Shown here piece by piece: positions 36,565 through 45,689 of a stretch of 53,167 bases of DNA (position 1 is its first letter; the number at the start of each line of letters is the position of its first letter). Below the pieces are notes generated by a model. That model was not told the DNA's origin. It saw only the letters and a program-made list of their open reading frames with translations, and did not search any database. Source of the stretch: Dehalococcoidia bacterium (lineage in GTDB: Bacteria > Chloroflexota > Dehalococcoidia > UBA2979). The translations under genes and the position numbers were made by a program. Where the stretch lies: positions 1 to 53,167 of the forward strand of contig JAPYRK010000012.1 in assembly GCA_029941115.1 (NCBI GenBank), written 5' to 3'.

Positions 36565-37365
36565 TTAATGATTTTTAGGTTGTCGGTCTGGCCCGGGCGG
36601 CCCAGCAAAGGCTTGAGCTATTTTTAGATATTCCGATGCGCTTTCACCCTCACTTTTTACTTGTGTATCGTCCAGATGTAACCTTCTCGTGACTACCCGA
36701 CAAAATTCGCCTGCGGACCCAGTAATGCGGTTTTGTGCATCGGTGGGGCCCCATTCCCAGATATCGCCTGACGGTGATACTAGCTCGACTCTAATTTCTG
36801 TATCCGGTACCTCAAGACCACGGTTTTGATAAGCAAATCCGCGGGTTATAACTCCAAGATGAGCCACGTGTAGCAAACGGTCTGAGTCGATAGGGGTAAT
36901 GTGTGCGGCATCGAGTGCATCCAAACCATGTGACCAGCATTCCATTAACCGAGCTGTGGCAAAAGATCGAACGGACATAGGTGGTCCAGCCCAAGGTAAC
37001 CGCTCCTTGGCATCGAGCTTCCTGAGCGCGTTGTTTTGCTCTTCCCTAACTCTTCGCCACCAAGCCAATAATTCTAGAATTGATAGATTTCTGGCCTGTC
37101 TTTGCCGATCATTTTGTAGAGTGTCTTTCGGAGTATCCGCTCTGTCAGAGGTTGTCCTGACAGGCATTTCTTTTTTTGCAGCCACGTACGCAGCTGTTTC
37201 GTCGACATCAGCGAGATGAGCGATACAGTCACGCAAAAGCCAGCCATCTGCTGGAGATTCATTTTCCCAAGTGACTAAGTCGATGTTCGCAAGAGCTGCA
37301 TCTAGGTAGTCTTGCTCATCCTTGAGATCGTCGAGTAATTGTGTCATAGGGTCTTTATTTTTCAT
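36565..37365 (-). CDS. TIGR03084-type DinB/maleylpyruvate-isomerase-like protein
   Basis: About 266 residues. QLLDDLKDEQDYLDAAL, GWLLRDCIAHLADVDETAA and GPPMSVRSFATARLMECWSHG give the TIGR03084 pattern; the histidines in AHLAD and CWSHG are the probable metal ligands, as in mycothiol-dependent enzymes. The start is uncertain: ATG codons at 37392, 37365 and 37347 all lack a good ribosome binding site, and 37347 would match typical homologues best. Function unknown. It is divergent from the thiolase-like gene. Confidence 0.72.
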   Translation of the reverse strand: MKNKDPMTQLLDDLKDEQDYLDAALANIDLVTWENESPADGWLLRDCIAHLADVDETAAYVAAKKEMPVRTTSDRADTPKDTLQNDRQRQARNLSILELLAWWRRVREEQNNALRKLDAKERLPWAGPPMSVRSFATARLMECWSHGLDALDAAHITPIDSDRLLHVAHLGVITRGFAYQNRGLEVPDTEIRVELVSPSGDIWEWGPTDAQNRITGSAGEFCRVVTRRLHLDDTQVKSEGESASEYLKIAQAFAGPPGPDRQPKNH

Positions 37366-37399
37366 GGTTCTGAGTTTAGCGCTGAAAGTCATTTTTTAC

Positions 37400-37460
37400 A
37401 TACATTGGTTTGCTGACGTACGCAACTTTTTTTGTTACTCTTTTGACGCAATGTATACAT
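37400..37460 (+). promoter_or_regulatory. Candidate divergent promoter/operator
   Basis: The 88-base divergent gap contains ATACATTG (37400-37407) and its inverse CAATGTAT (37449-37456). The second arm overlaps a perfect 10-base palindrome ATGTATACAT (37451-37460). TTGTTA (37432-37437) and TATACA (37454-37459) could be a -35/-10 pair with a 16-base spacer reading toward the thiolase-like gene, in which case the palindrome would cover the -10 box. Seen by eye. Confidence 0.35.
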
Positions 37461-37480
37461 GATGGATTGGTAGGTATTTA

Positions 37481-38653
37481 ATGTCAGATCATCCTATGCG
37501 CGGAAGAACCGCAATATCAGGACTGGGTGAAACAAAATATTACAAACGCGCTATGGCTCCAGACGGAGAATTCAAGATGTGCCTGGAATCGATTCTTTTA
37601 GCTTGTGAGGATGCCGGTATCGATCCCAGAGATATTGATGGGTTTTGCTCATATTCGAACGAAAGATCTTCACCAGACCGAATTGCGGCTGCTCTTGATA
37701 TTAAAGAGATGCGCTTATCAAATATGTTTTGGGGCGGTGGCGGTGGCGGTGGGTCAGGTGCATTGGCCAACGCTGTATCAGCAATTATTTCGGGCCAATG
37801 TGAAGTAGTTGTTGTGTATCGAGCCTTGGCGCAAGGACAGTTCGGTAGATTTGGTCAAGGCGCCGTTGTAAATGAGGTAAATAATGACGGAAAATGGACT
37901 GCTCCATTTGGATTGATGTCACCTGCTCAATCATTTGCTATGCGCGTTAGAAGATTTATGCACGAAAATGGTGTTCAGCAAGAGGCTCTTCGGGCCATTT
38001 CTATGGCGTCTTATCACCACGCCCAGCAGAATCCCAGGGCTGTTATGCACGGCAGGGAATTGACAGAAGAAATTTATGATCAGTCCAGATGGATCGTTGA
38101 ACCGTTTCATTTATTTGATTGTTGTATGGAGAACGACGGTGCTGCGGCGATCATCGTGACGTCTGTGGAACGCGCCCGAGACTTAAAACCGGCGCCCGCG
38201 GTGGTTTTGGCGGCAGCCCAGGGTTCGACCGCGCGAAATCAGGCTCCAGCGCATAATGCTGACATATACGCGACCTCAAATTTTCAACATGTTGGAAAGC
38301 GGTTGTATGAAATTGCGGGTGTAACTCCTAATGACATCGACGTGTCACAGGTATATGAGAACTTTACGGGTGGGGTTATGATGAGTATCGTCGAGCATGG
38401 CCTTTGCTCAGCTGATGAAGTGAACGACATTTTTACCCTCGAGAATTTTAAATCCACGGGTAAACTTCCTATTAATACAAGTGGTGGAAACCTAGCCGAG
38501 TGCTATATGCATGGCCTGGAATTGATTATTGAGGCAGCCCGACAAATTCGTGGCCAGTCTCCTAATCAGGTATCAGATGCTGAGGTGGCTTTAGTCGCTT
38601 CTGGACCGATGGTGACACCGGTTAGCAGTTGTATTTTGGGGGTAGATCGATGA
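37481..38653 (+). CDS. Thiolase-fold protein, lipid-transfer/Ltp2-like (no nucleophile Cys)
   Basis: 390 residues. The thiolase fold is shown by GRTAISGLGETKYY, LACEDAGIDPRDIDGF, DVSQVYENFTGGVMM and TSGGNLAECYMHGLELIIEA. At the place where thiolases have the nucleophilic Cys, this protein has MFWGGGGGGGSGALANA, a run of seven Gly and no Cys. Cys-less thiolase-like proteins paired with DUF35 partners include the Ltp2 aldolases that cleave side chains from steroid CoA thioesters. The partner DUF35 gene overlaps its stop by 4 bases. A retro-aldol or thiolytic role on a branched acyl-CoA is an inference. Confidence 0.8.
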   Translation: MSDHPMRGRTAISGLGETKYYKRAMAPDGEFKMCLESILLACEDAGIDPRDIDGFCSYSNERSSPDRIAAALDIKEMRLSNMFWGGGGGGGSGALANAVSAIISGQCEVVVVYRALAQGQFGRFGQGAVVNEVNNDGKWTAPFGLMSPAQSFAMRVRRFMHENGVQQEALRAISMASYHHAQQNPRAVMHGRELTEEIYDQSRWIVEPFHLFDCCMENDGAAAIIVTSVERARDLKPAPAVVLAAAQGSTARNQAPAHNADIYATSNFQHVGKRLYEIAGVTPNDIDVSQVYENFTGGVMMSIVEHGLCSADEVNDIFTLENFKSTGKLPINTSGGNLAECYMHGLELIIEAARQIRGQSPNQVSDAEVALVASGPMVTPVSSCILGVDR

Positions 38654-39132
38654 CGACAGGTGAACTTTCTCAGTGGCATGCTTCTAATCCGGATAACTAT
38701 TTGCCGCCCGGACTTGCGGCTCCAAGGCCTTGGCAGGACGGTTTAGATACTCCGTACTGGGACGCGATTGAACGGAATAGTTTAGTAGTACAGTATTGTG
38801 ATTCTTGTGATGCTCATCAGTGGGGACCCGAATGGATTTGCCACAGATGTCACAAATTTGATCTTGAATACGTAGAGGTTGAGCCGAAGGGTAGAATTTA
38901 TTCTTGGGAGAGGATTTGGCATCCGGTGCATCCTGCTCTTCAAGCAAGTTGCCCTTATATGGTTGTGCTAGTTGAACTTCCAGGCGCCGATAACGTTCGT
39001 ATGGTGGGAAACCTACTTGGTGATCCATTGCGACCTATAACTATTGGTGAAGAAGTCGAAGCAGTGTTTGAACATCACAAGGATGTTGATCCACCGTATA
39101 CGTTGGTCCAATGGAAACGTGTTGGAGACTGA
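38650..39132 (+). CDS. DUF35 / OB-fold zinc-ribbon partner protein
   Basis: 160 residues from the ATG at 38650, which overlaps the thiolase-like stop (ATGA) and has GGGGG upstream. The N-terminal rubredoxin-like ribbon is CDSCDAHQWGPEWICHRCH; an OB fold follows, with YSWERIWHPVHPALQASCPY and VRMVGNLLG. DUF35 proteins bind and assist thiolase-like enzymes through acyl-CoA contacts. The stop-start overlap strongly supports a complex with the upstream protein. Confidence 0.88.
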   Translation: MTTGELSQWHASNPDNYLPPGLAAPRPWQDGLDTPYWDAIERNSLVVQYCDSCDAHQWGPEWICHRCHKFDLEYVEVEPKGRIYSWERIWHPVHPALQASCPYMVVLVELPGADNVRMVGNLLGDPLRPITIGEEVEAVFEHHKDVDPPYTLVQWKRVGD

Positions 39133-39168
39133 ACCAGACATCTGTATTTTGGGGTAGTGAGTTCCTAG

Positions 39169-39855
39169 CTATGTCAGGGATTTAGTTAGAAAACTTGATA
39201 GATCAGATATTGAGTCCTGATTAATCTCGTGTTGCATAGAATATTCCTTCATTGTCACGTTTGCACCTAGATTATTGAGTCGGTTGTATGATTCTCTACC
39301 CCGCTCGATGTCGACCATAGGATCTTCGGTACCGTGTTGTATGAGTATGGGAAATTCAGTGGGCAAATCTCTAATTTGGTCGATATCGTCAGGTAGCCAA
39401 GTCGAGAGAGCGGCAACCGCAGACGTTGTAATCTGATTGCTGAACGCTAGTCGATAGGCTAACGAACCCCCTTGGCTAAATCCTACGAGAGCTACTTTTT
39501 CTTGTTTCGCCGCGTACTTTTGTAGTGCTGCAGGAATAAAAGATTCAAGCACAGAGACCATTTCATCAATGTCACCTTTAATTTTTTCCCCATGCTCATC
39601 GCGCTGTTCCCAAGTAAACATTTGATTGTTTGAAGGAGCCTGATAACCGGCTGGGACGCTGACTGTATGTGGTGCTTGCGGACAAATTATTAGTGCATTT
39701 CCCCCACAGAGATGTGGTGCAAGCGGAAGTAGATCTAGACCGTGCGCTCCATATCCATGCAGCAAGATGATTGCCGGAAGATCAGCGCCGGAACTATTCT
39801 TGGGGCTGTAGACCGCGTGTGTTAATAGGGATAGATCTTCTTTATTGTGCATCAT
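39169..39855 (-). CDS. Phospholipase/carboxylesterase-family alpha/beta hydrolase
   Basis: 228 residues from the ATG at 39855 (AGGAG 4 bases upstream; a second ATG follows at 39852). AIILLHGYGAHGLDLLPLAP begins the fold, the nucleophile elbow is VGFSQGGSLAYRL, the acid is in IQHGTEDPMVD and the base is the His of YSMQHEIN. No signal peptide, so cytosolic. It probably hydrolyses short-chain esters or acyl-thioesters. Convergent with the DUF35 gene. Confidence 0.85.
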   Translation of the reverse strand: MMHNKEDLSLLTHAVYSPKNSSGADLPAIILLHGYGAHGLDLLPLAPHLCGGNALIICPQAPHTVSVPAGYQAPSNNQMFTWEQRDEHGEKIKGDIDEMVSVLESFIPAALQKYAAKQEKVALVGFSQGGSLAYRLAFSNQITTSAVAALSTWLPDDIDQIRDLPTEFPILIQHGTEDPMVDIERGRESYNRLNNLGANVTMKEYSMQHEINQDSISDLSSFLTKSLT

Positions 39856-39942
39856 CGGGCTCCTAATCTCGTAGTTTTCGCGTGTTGGGTTCAATTAGCT
39901 ATTGGCGTGACGTTTAAAGTATAGTGAACAGGGGAGTCAGTT

Positions 39943-40470
39943 ATGACAGTCGAGATTACGTTGTTTAGTCCGGATATCACTTGTGATAGTTGCATAGAGA
40001 CTATAAAAGCAACCACAGACGCTACTGAAGGTGCCAGATTCTTAGCCGGAGATGCCGATCGACGCTCATTTTCACTCTCCCTCGAGCAGGGTGTAATACT
40101 TGATGAGTTACAAATTCGCTTGAGCGAGGCTGGATACTCCGTAGGCTCTGCGGCGCTTGCGCCGGCGGCAGGTTCGTCTGGTGCTAAGTACGATCCCAAG
40201 CCTGTGGTGGTATCGACCGACCACGGTGCAAAGATTTCCTATACATGCCCATGTGGTAGTTCTACCGAGACAGTTGATTTCGATCGGTCGCTTAAACGAC
40301 AGGCCGTTCATTCATGTTGTGATCACCACGCACTTGCTGAGGTTACGGCGGCCTGGCGACTTCTGGACGAACTGGGTTCAAGTTATCAAATTGAGAGCGC
40401 CGAAGTTGAAATGCCATGGGGACAATCAATAGAGTTTGCAATCGCGCGCTTGATTACAAGGCCTCTGTAG
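39943..40470 (+). CDS. HMA-domain protein with C-terminal Cys/His motif, beside CopA
   Basis: 175 residues. The N-terminal half (1 to about 70) is a heavy-metal-associated fold with the metal-binding CxxC in DITCDSCIETI. After a linker, the second half carries YTCPCGSS and, about 20 residues later, HSCCDHH, a cluster of four Cys and two His that does not fit a family I know. It lies 15 bases before copA on the same strand. A copper chaperone or sensor that hands metal to CopA is a reasonable inference. The start ATG has AGGGG about 8 bases upstream. Confidence 0.65.
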   Translation: MTVEITLFSPDITCDSCIETIKATTDATEGARFLAGDADRRSFSLSLEQGVILDELQIRLSEAGYSVGSAALAPAAGSSGAKYDPKPVVVSTDHGAKISYTCPCGSSTETVDFDRSLKRQAVHSCCDHHALAEVTAAWRLLDELGSSYQIESAEVEMPWGQSIEFAIARLITRPL

Positions 40471-40485
40471 CAGAGATCCTCATTG

Positions 40486-42861
40486 ATGACTGAGATGAAT
40501 TCAACTACTGGAAACGTAATTAGCGGATCCGTCACTGGGATGACCTGTGCCTCCTGCGTGAGAAGAGTGGAATCAGCACTTTTAGAAGTAGAAGGAGTGA
40601 CCATTGCGTCGGTAAGCTTGATTACAAATAGCGCCATAATCGAAGTCGATGAGGTTGCGGATGATACTGAGGAAGCATTAACGGCAGCTATTAAACAGAT
40701 TGGATACGAATTAGATTTTCCAAGTGGTGAATCGAAGTTTTCATGGCTGGAATCAGTTTTCCGTAGACAAGATAAAGAAATCGCAATTCTACGTTTTAGG
40801 ACGCTCATAGGAGTCCTAACTGCATTACCCGTTCTGATATTTATGTGTTCTCGCCTTTTCTTCTCGTTTGAAATTATCGATCCATCTGTTCGTTTTTTCG
40901 ATGTTAAGGCGAGTCCCTTTGTATCGTTTGTCTTGGCGAGCATTTCTATTAGCTGGGTTGCAGCTCCGATTCACGCAGCAACATGGCGGTCTCTGAAAAG
41001 CAGATCTGCTGATATGAATACCCTTATAACCCTTGGCATCACGACGGCATATGTATATAGCGTGATCGTCTTATTGAAACCCTCTTTATTGGCATTGGAG
41101 CAGAATTCCAATCAGGCGCTTTATTTTGATGCTGTGGTGTTGGTGGTTTTTTTCTTATGGTTAGGTCGTTTTTTAGAGGCGAGAGCTCGGTATAACGCGG
41201 GAGAGATGTTACGAAATTTAGTGTCAACTTATCCGGAAACAGCACAGGTAATCGAGAGTGACAACTCAGAGTTTCAGATACCAGCAAAAGCAGTCAGGAC
41301 CGGTGAGATCGTCATAGTTAGGGCAGGGGAAAGAGTGCCAGTTGACGGACAAATTATCGAAGGGAAGACTTCAGTCGATGAATCAATGGTCACGGGCGAG
41401 TCTGAGCCTGTTGCGAGGGGAGTTGGTGACTCGTTGATTGGTGGGAGTCAGAATATCGATGGCACCGTGAAGATTAAGGCGACGACGGTTGGCGAATCAA
41501 GTATTTATTCAAATATCGCTCAACTGGTTGAGCGTGCTCAAGCGTCAAAGGCACCCATTCAAGAACTAGCAGATAGGCTGGCGTCGATTTTCGTACCAGC
41601 GGTATTGTGCTTGGCACTTCTAACTTTTTTTGGGTGGTGGTTTTTTGGTCCCGCTAACGCATTCACTTATGCCATCATTAACGCGGTTACTGTTTTGGTA
41701 GTGGCGTGTCCGTGTGCTCTTGGGCTTGCGACACCAGCTGCTATTGCTATGTCAGTCAGTCAAGCTGCAAAATCTGGAATATTAATTTCGGATGCTGGAG
41801 TTTTTGAAAACCTGACCAGGACGACAAAGTTGTTATTTGATAAAACTGGGACACTCACCGACGGGACACCTCGAGTGGCTGAGATAATCATGAGTCCGGA
41901 CTCAGCATTTAGTGAGGAAGAGCTAATTTTCATGATGGCCAGCGCTGAGCGAGGATCCAACCATCCACATGCAACCGCACTATTCGATCTTGCTCGTGAT
42001 CGAGGTATCGAACTTGCTTGGCCTCTGACGTTCAGAGCTTTGCAGGGGAATGGGATTATTGCTGAACTCAATAGACATGACGAAGAATATCAAGTGGTTA
42101 TCGGAAATAGCACCTTGCTTTTGTCGCAAGATATTTCATTGAGTAATCTGGACGTGATTTTCGAGGAGTCTGTTGCAAATGGGTTAACTCCTATTTTTTT
42201 GGCAGTTAACGGTCGCGCAGTAGGGATATTCGGGCTTGAGGATTCAATAAGGAGGGATGCAAAGTCTGTTATTCACGAGCTTAGACAATTCTCGGTTGTA
42301 CCCGTCATGCTCTCTGGCGACATCGCTTCTGTCACAGACCTTGTTGCTCAGAAAGTGGGAATTGACTTGGTTTTTTCTGAGGTTAGTCCTGCTGAAAAGC
42401 ACCAAATTGTATCAACGGAGCAAGAGAGCGAAATCGGCCTTGTAGCAATGATTGGTGACGGAATTAATGACGCGCCAGCTCTTGCTCAAGCCGATGTTGG
42501 TATTTCTATGATGAACAGCTCTGACCTTGCTCAAAGTAGTGCAATAGTGAATTTTTTGCGTCCCGATTTAGCAGGACTTTTATATTTGTTAAAGCTTTCT
42601 CATGCCACGATTCGCATAATGCGTCAGAATCTGGGTTGGGCTTTCATTTATAACTTGGTTCTGTTACCGATTGCAATGGGAGCAGGATACGTGTCGACTC
42701 AATTATTTTTTGGCAATGTTGAAGTTCCCAAGTTATTATCGATTATTTTTTCTGAAAATTGGTTTTTAAATCCTGCGGCAGCTGGGGCAGCTATGGCATT
42801 TTCATCACTATCAGTTATTTTAAATAGCCTGCGTTTGGGATGGTTACAGACAGACTATTAG
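40486..42861 (+). CDS. copA: Copper-transporting P1B-type ATPase
   Basis: About 791 residues. One N-terminal HMA domain has GMTCASCVRRVE. Eight membrane helices are expected; the sixth carries the copper-site motif VVACPCALGLATP. The phosphorylation site is DKTGTLTDGTP, the phosphatase loop is MVTGES and the hinge is MIGDGINDAPALAQADVGI. The sequence HPHATAL-like segment is SNHPHATALFD (the conserved HP). It pumps Cu(I) out of the cytoplasm. The ribosome binding site is weak. The start could be 3 codons later. Confidence 0.95.
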   Translation: MTEMNSTTGNVISGSVTGMTCASCVRRVESALLEVEGVTIASVSLITNSAIIEVDEVADDTEEALTAAIKQIGYELDFPSGESKFSWLESVFRRQDKEIAILRFRTLIGVLTALPVLIFMCSRLFFSFEIIDPSVRFFDVKASPFVSFVLASISISWVAAPIHAATWRSLKSRSADMNTLITLGITTAYVYSVIVLLKPSLLALEQNSNQALYFDAVVLVVFFLWLGRFLEARARYNAGEMLRNLVSTYPETAQVIESDNSEFQIPAKAVRTGEIVIVRAGERVPVDGQIIEGKTSVDESMVTGESEPVARGVGDSLIGGSQNIDGTVKIKATTVGESSIYSNIAQLVERAQASKAPIQELADRLASIFVPAVLCLALLTFFGWWFFGPANAFTYAIINAVTVLVVACPCALGLATPAAIAMSVSQAAKSGILISDAGVFENLTRTTKLLFDKTGTLTDGTPRVAEIIMSPDSAFSEEELIFMMASAERGSNHPHATALFDLARDRGIELAWPLTFRALQGNGIIAELNRHDEEYQVVIGNSTLLLSQDISLSNLDVIFEESVANGLTPIFLAVNGRAVGIFGLEDSIRRDAKSVIHELRQFSVVPVMLSGDIASVTDLVAQKVGIDLVFSEVSPAEKHQIVSTEQESEIGLVAMIGDGINDAPALAQADVGISMMNSSDLAQSSAIVNFLRPDLAGLLYLLKLSHATIRIMRQNLGWAFIYNLVLLPIAMGAGYVSTQLFFGNVEVPKLLSIIFSENWFLNPAAAGAAMAFSSLSVILNSLRLGWLQTDY

Positions 42862-42951
42862 ATACCCTTTGAAATATTTCTAAATGACTAAAAGAAGTTT
42901 GCTGATCGATTAGACTAGTCAGGCGGTTTGTATTCTTATTTGGAGGATTTT

Positions 42952-44133
42952 ATGGACTTCAATTTCACGACTGAACAGACTGAATTCCGCAGTACTGTTC
43001 ACGACTTCATAGAAAATAATTGGGTTAAAGGTGCGTGGGCTGCCCGCAGTGAACGTTGGAAGGCCGCTAGAGCATATGAGAGTTCGCTAGCAGATGGTGG
43101 CTGGCTTACCATGTCGTGGCCTGAAGACTACGGCGGTGGCGGTGCCACTTATTGGGAACAAATGATTTTTAATGAAGAGTCAGCATTAGCGAATGCACCC
43201 TCCGGCGGCCAAGGAGCTGACAGAGTAGGCCCAGTACTTATTATTCACGGTACTGATGCTCAGAAACAGGAGCATTTACCTCCGATCGCCCAAGGTGAAG
43301 TAATGTGGTGTCAAGGCTATTCGGAGCCGGGTTCAGGATCTGATTTGGCATCGTTACAAACTCGTGCAACTCGCGACGGCGATGATTTTATAATCAACGG
43401 TCAAAAAATATGGACATCCGGAGCTATGGAGGCGGATTGGGTACATATCCTTACCCGCACCGATGCTGAAGCGCCTAAGCATAGAGGTATTTCTTACTTT
43501 ATGCTTAAGTTGGATACCCCCGGGATCACTATTCGACCGATCTCGCAGCTTCATGATGAGGGCGATGGCGATGGACATGGCTTTAATGAAACATTTTTTG
43601 AAGATGTACGGGTACCCTCAAGAAATATGATTGGGGAAGAAAATAGGGGCTGGTATGTCGCAGCGACCGCTTTAGACTTTGAACGGAGTGGAATCCATCG
43701 TATGGCTGGCGCGATTTCGCCTTATTACCGATTATTGGAGAATGCTAAGCAAGCAAATTCAGCCGGCAGCGGTAGGAAAATATCAGATCGCAATTCTTCA
43801 CGCCATGCACTAGCTGAAACACGCATCGAAATTGAGGTTGCTCGATATCTTGGGTATCGCGTTACTTGGATGCAAGCCTCTAATCTTGTACCCAATCAGG
43901 AGTCTTCGATGTCGAAAATGTTTGGGTCTGAGTTGCAGCAACGAACAGCTCGCCGCGGAATTAGTATGTTGGGGCTTTATGGTGGGTTGCGACCGACTGA
44001 CTCCCGTGCTCCGCTGAATGGAGAATTTTGTCAGTATTACATGACTACCGTCGCGTTAACGATTGCGGCCGGCACAAGCGAGATACAACGAAATATCATT
44101 GCGACTCGCGGACTTGGGCTTCCACGCGGTTAG
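42952..44133 (+). CDS. Acyl-CoA dehydrogenase
   Basis: 393 residues from the ATG at 42952, which has GGAGG 5 bases upstream; an in-frame TTG at 42928 is rejected. FAD-binding signature WCQGYSEPGSGSDLASLQT, substrate/FAD segment FIINGQKIWTSGAMEADW and C-terminal AAGTSEIQRNIIATRGLGLP are present. The usual catalytic Glu of short/medium-chain enzymes, in YEGT, is Ala here, so the base must sit elsewhere, as in some long-chain and steroid FadE enzymes. Electrons would go to ETF. Confidence 0.9.
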   Translation: MDFNFTTEQTEFRSTVHDFIENNWVKGAWAARSERWKAARAYESSLADGGWLTMSWPEDYGGGGATYWEQMIFNEESALANAPSGGQGADRVGPVLIIHGTDAQKQEHLPPIAQGEVMWCQGYSEPGSGSDLASLQTRATRDGDDFIINGQKIWTSGAMEADWVHILTRTDAEAPKHRGISYFMLKLDTPGITIRPISQLHDEGDGDGHGFNETFFEDVRVPSRNMIGEENRGWYVAATALDFERSGIHRMAGAISPYYRLLENAKQANSAGSGRKISDRNSSRHALAETRIEIEVARYLGYRVTWMQASNLVPNQESSMSKMFGSELQQRTARRGISMLGLYGGLRPTDSRAPLNGEFCQYYMTTVALTIAAGTSEIQRNIIATRGLGLPRG

Positions 44134-44164
44134 GAGAGCGGCCCTTTTCGAAGGTAGTTGAAAT

Positions 44165-44176
44165 GTGTTATAACAC
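44165..44176 (+). promoter_or_regulatory. Perfect 12-base palindrome upstream of the DUF1800 operon
   Basis: GTGTTATAACAC lies 49 bases before the DUF1800 start and contains a -10-like TATAAC. No convincing -35 box is visible. It may mark the operon's control region, but such palindromes occur by chance several times per 50 kb. Confidence 0.25.
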
Positions 44177-44225
44177 TGTAAGTTAACGATTTGTTTACTG
44201 AAAAAAATATAGTTGGAGCGACCTG

Positions 44226-45650
44226 ATGACAACCGAGATTTCTATATCTACAGATGAGAGAATAGCCCTTGTGGGGCATTTAATGCGCAGAGTTGGCGCG
44301 GGAGCCAATCGAGATAGGCTTGAATCTCTTTCGGAGAAGTCTTATGAGGAGCTGGTAGAAGACTTATTGAGCCCGAATCGATATTCCGACCCGGATGTAG
44401 ACCTTTTAGATAGATACTTTCCACAATCAGCAAGCCCAGACAGTGGTGTGACGTGGGCCTGTCGCTGGATGTACAACCTTGCTCAGAGTGAGCGTCCTTT
44501 AATGGAGAAAATGGCATTATTTTGGCATCATGTTTTTGCAACTGCTTGGTATAAGGCTGAGAATGGTCCCGCGATAGTACAGCACATTGATATGTTTAGA
44601 AAAGTAGGCCTTGGCAATATGCGGGATCTCTTGTTGGCTCTTTCTAGAGATCCGAACATGATTTATTGGCTAGATAATTCTGAGAGCCGAGACGGTGCAG
44701 TTAATGAAAACTACGGTCGGGAACTTTTAGAGTTGTTTTCGATGGGTATTGGAACCTATACCGAAACTGACGTCAAAATGGCCGCTCGGGCATTTACTGG
44801 ATGGACTTTTAAGCAGCCAATTCCTCTTTACCCGTATGGCGGATATGCGGCAGAATTTATTTATCATCCTGAGCAACATGATAACTCGGAAAAAGAATTT
44901 CTCGGCGAAAAAGGAAATTTCAATGGGGAAGATATTATCGATATTATAGTGAAGCAGGAGGCATGTGCTCGCTTCATTTCACGCCATTTGTATAATTTTT
45001 TCGTTGCCGACGAACCGCAAGTACCTGCGTGGAGTATTACTCCGCCCCAGGATCAGCAAGCAATTGATGAACTTACAGGTGTATTTTTGGATTCAGATGG
45101 TGACTTAACAGCAGTAATGCGAGTCTTATTGAATGCAAATTGGTTCAAGGATGCACGTTTCAAAAAAATAAAGAGTCCTGCTGAATTTGTGGCGGGTGCG
45201 TTGGTACTGTCGGGTTTGCCAGAAACACCGGACCCTATGTTGGCCTCATTGAACGCTGCGACGACTGCTATGGGGCAACAATTGCTTAATCCACCTACCG
45301 TTGAGGGCTGGCATACAGGGAAAGAGTGGCTGGACTCTGGAACACTGACTGAAAGAGTAAATTTCGCAGTAAATCAAGTTGCAGAAGCGTCACTCCCTGG
45401 GGTGAGCAGTATTCTGTCGAGAATTGAGTCGCACGGTGATAATTTATCTCCAGAGGAATTGGTAAATTTATGTTTGGATCTCACCGGTCACATGGAGATT
45501 AGTGGTGACACCCATGCGGCACTTGTTGATCTTGCCAGTCAGGGAGGACAGCTCCAATTTGATACGGAAGTAAATGTCGCGGAAAGCCAAAAGCAGATTA
45601 TTAGACTTTTGCAACTGATTGTTTCGGCGCCTGAGTATCAGTTCGCCTAA
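44226..45650 (+). CDS. DUF1800 family protein
   Basis: 474 residues. Family landmarks are LMRRVGAGANRD at the start, ALFWHHVFATAWYK, NENYGRELLELFSMGIGTYT, AARAFTGWT, EKEFLGEKGNFNGEDIIDII, HLYNFF and a C-terminal NPPTVEGWHTGKEWLDSGTL. DUF1800 proteins nearly always pair with DUF1501; biochemistry is unknown. Most homologues are exported, but this one begins MTTEISISTDERIALVGHLM with no signal peptide. It opens a five-gene operon. Confidence 0.9.
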   Translation: MTTEISISTDERIALVGHLMRRVGAGANRDRLESLSEKSYEELVEDLLSPNRYSDPDVDLLDRYFPQSASPDSGVTWACRWMYNLAQSERPLMEKMALFWHHVFATAWYKAENGPAIVQHIDMFRKVGLGNMRDLLLALSRDPNMIYWLDNSESRDGAVNENYGRELLELFSMGIGTYTETDVKMAARAFTGWTFKQPIPLYPYGGYAAEFIYHPEQHDNSEKEFLGEKGNFNGEDIIDIIVKQEACARFISRHLYNFFVADEPQVPAWSITPPQDQQAIDELTGVFLDSDGDLTAVMRVLLNANWFKDARFKKIKSPAEFVAGALVLSGLPETPDPMLASLNAATTAMGQQLLNPPTVEGWHTGKEWLDSGTLTERVNFAVNQVAEASLPGVSSILSRIESHGDNLSPEELVNLCLDLTGHMEISGDTHAALVDLASQGGQLQFDTEVNVAESQKQIIRLLQLIVSAPEYQFA

Positions 45651-45689
45651 CAAAGTTAGTTGTGGAAATTTTTCACAAAGGAGATATAT

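Noticed and set aside
40386-40943. 185-codon minus-strand frame
   Set aside because: Overlaps the HMA-domain protein gene and the start of copA in antisense; composition is that of a shadow frame.
44165-44176. Strong operator call for the palindrome GTGTTATAACAC
   Set aside because: A 12-base palindrome is expected by chance about a dozen times in a window of this size, so it is listed only as a low-confidence site.
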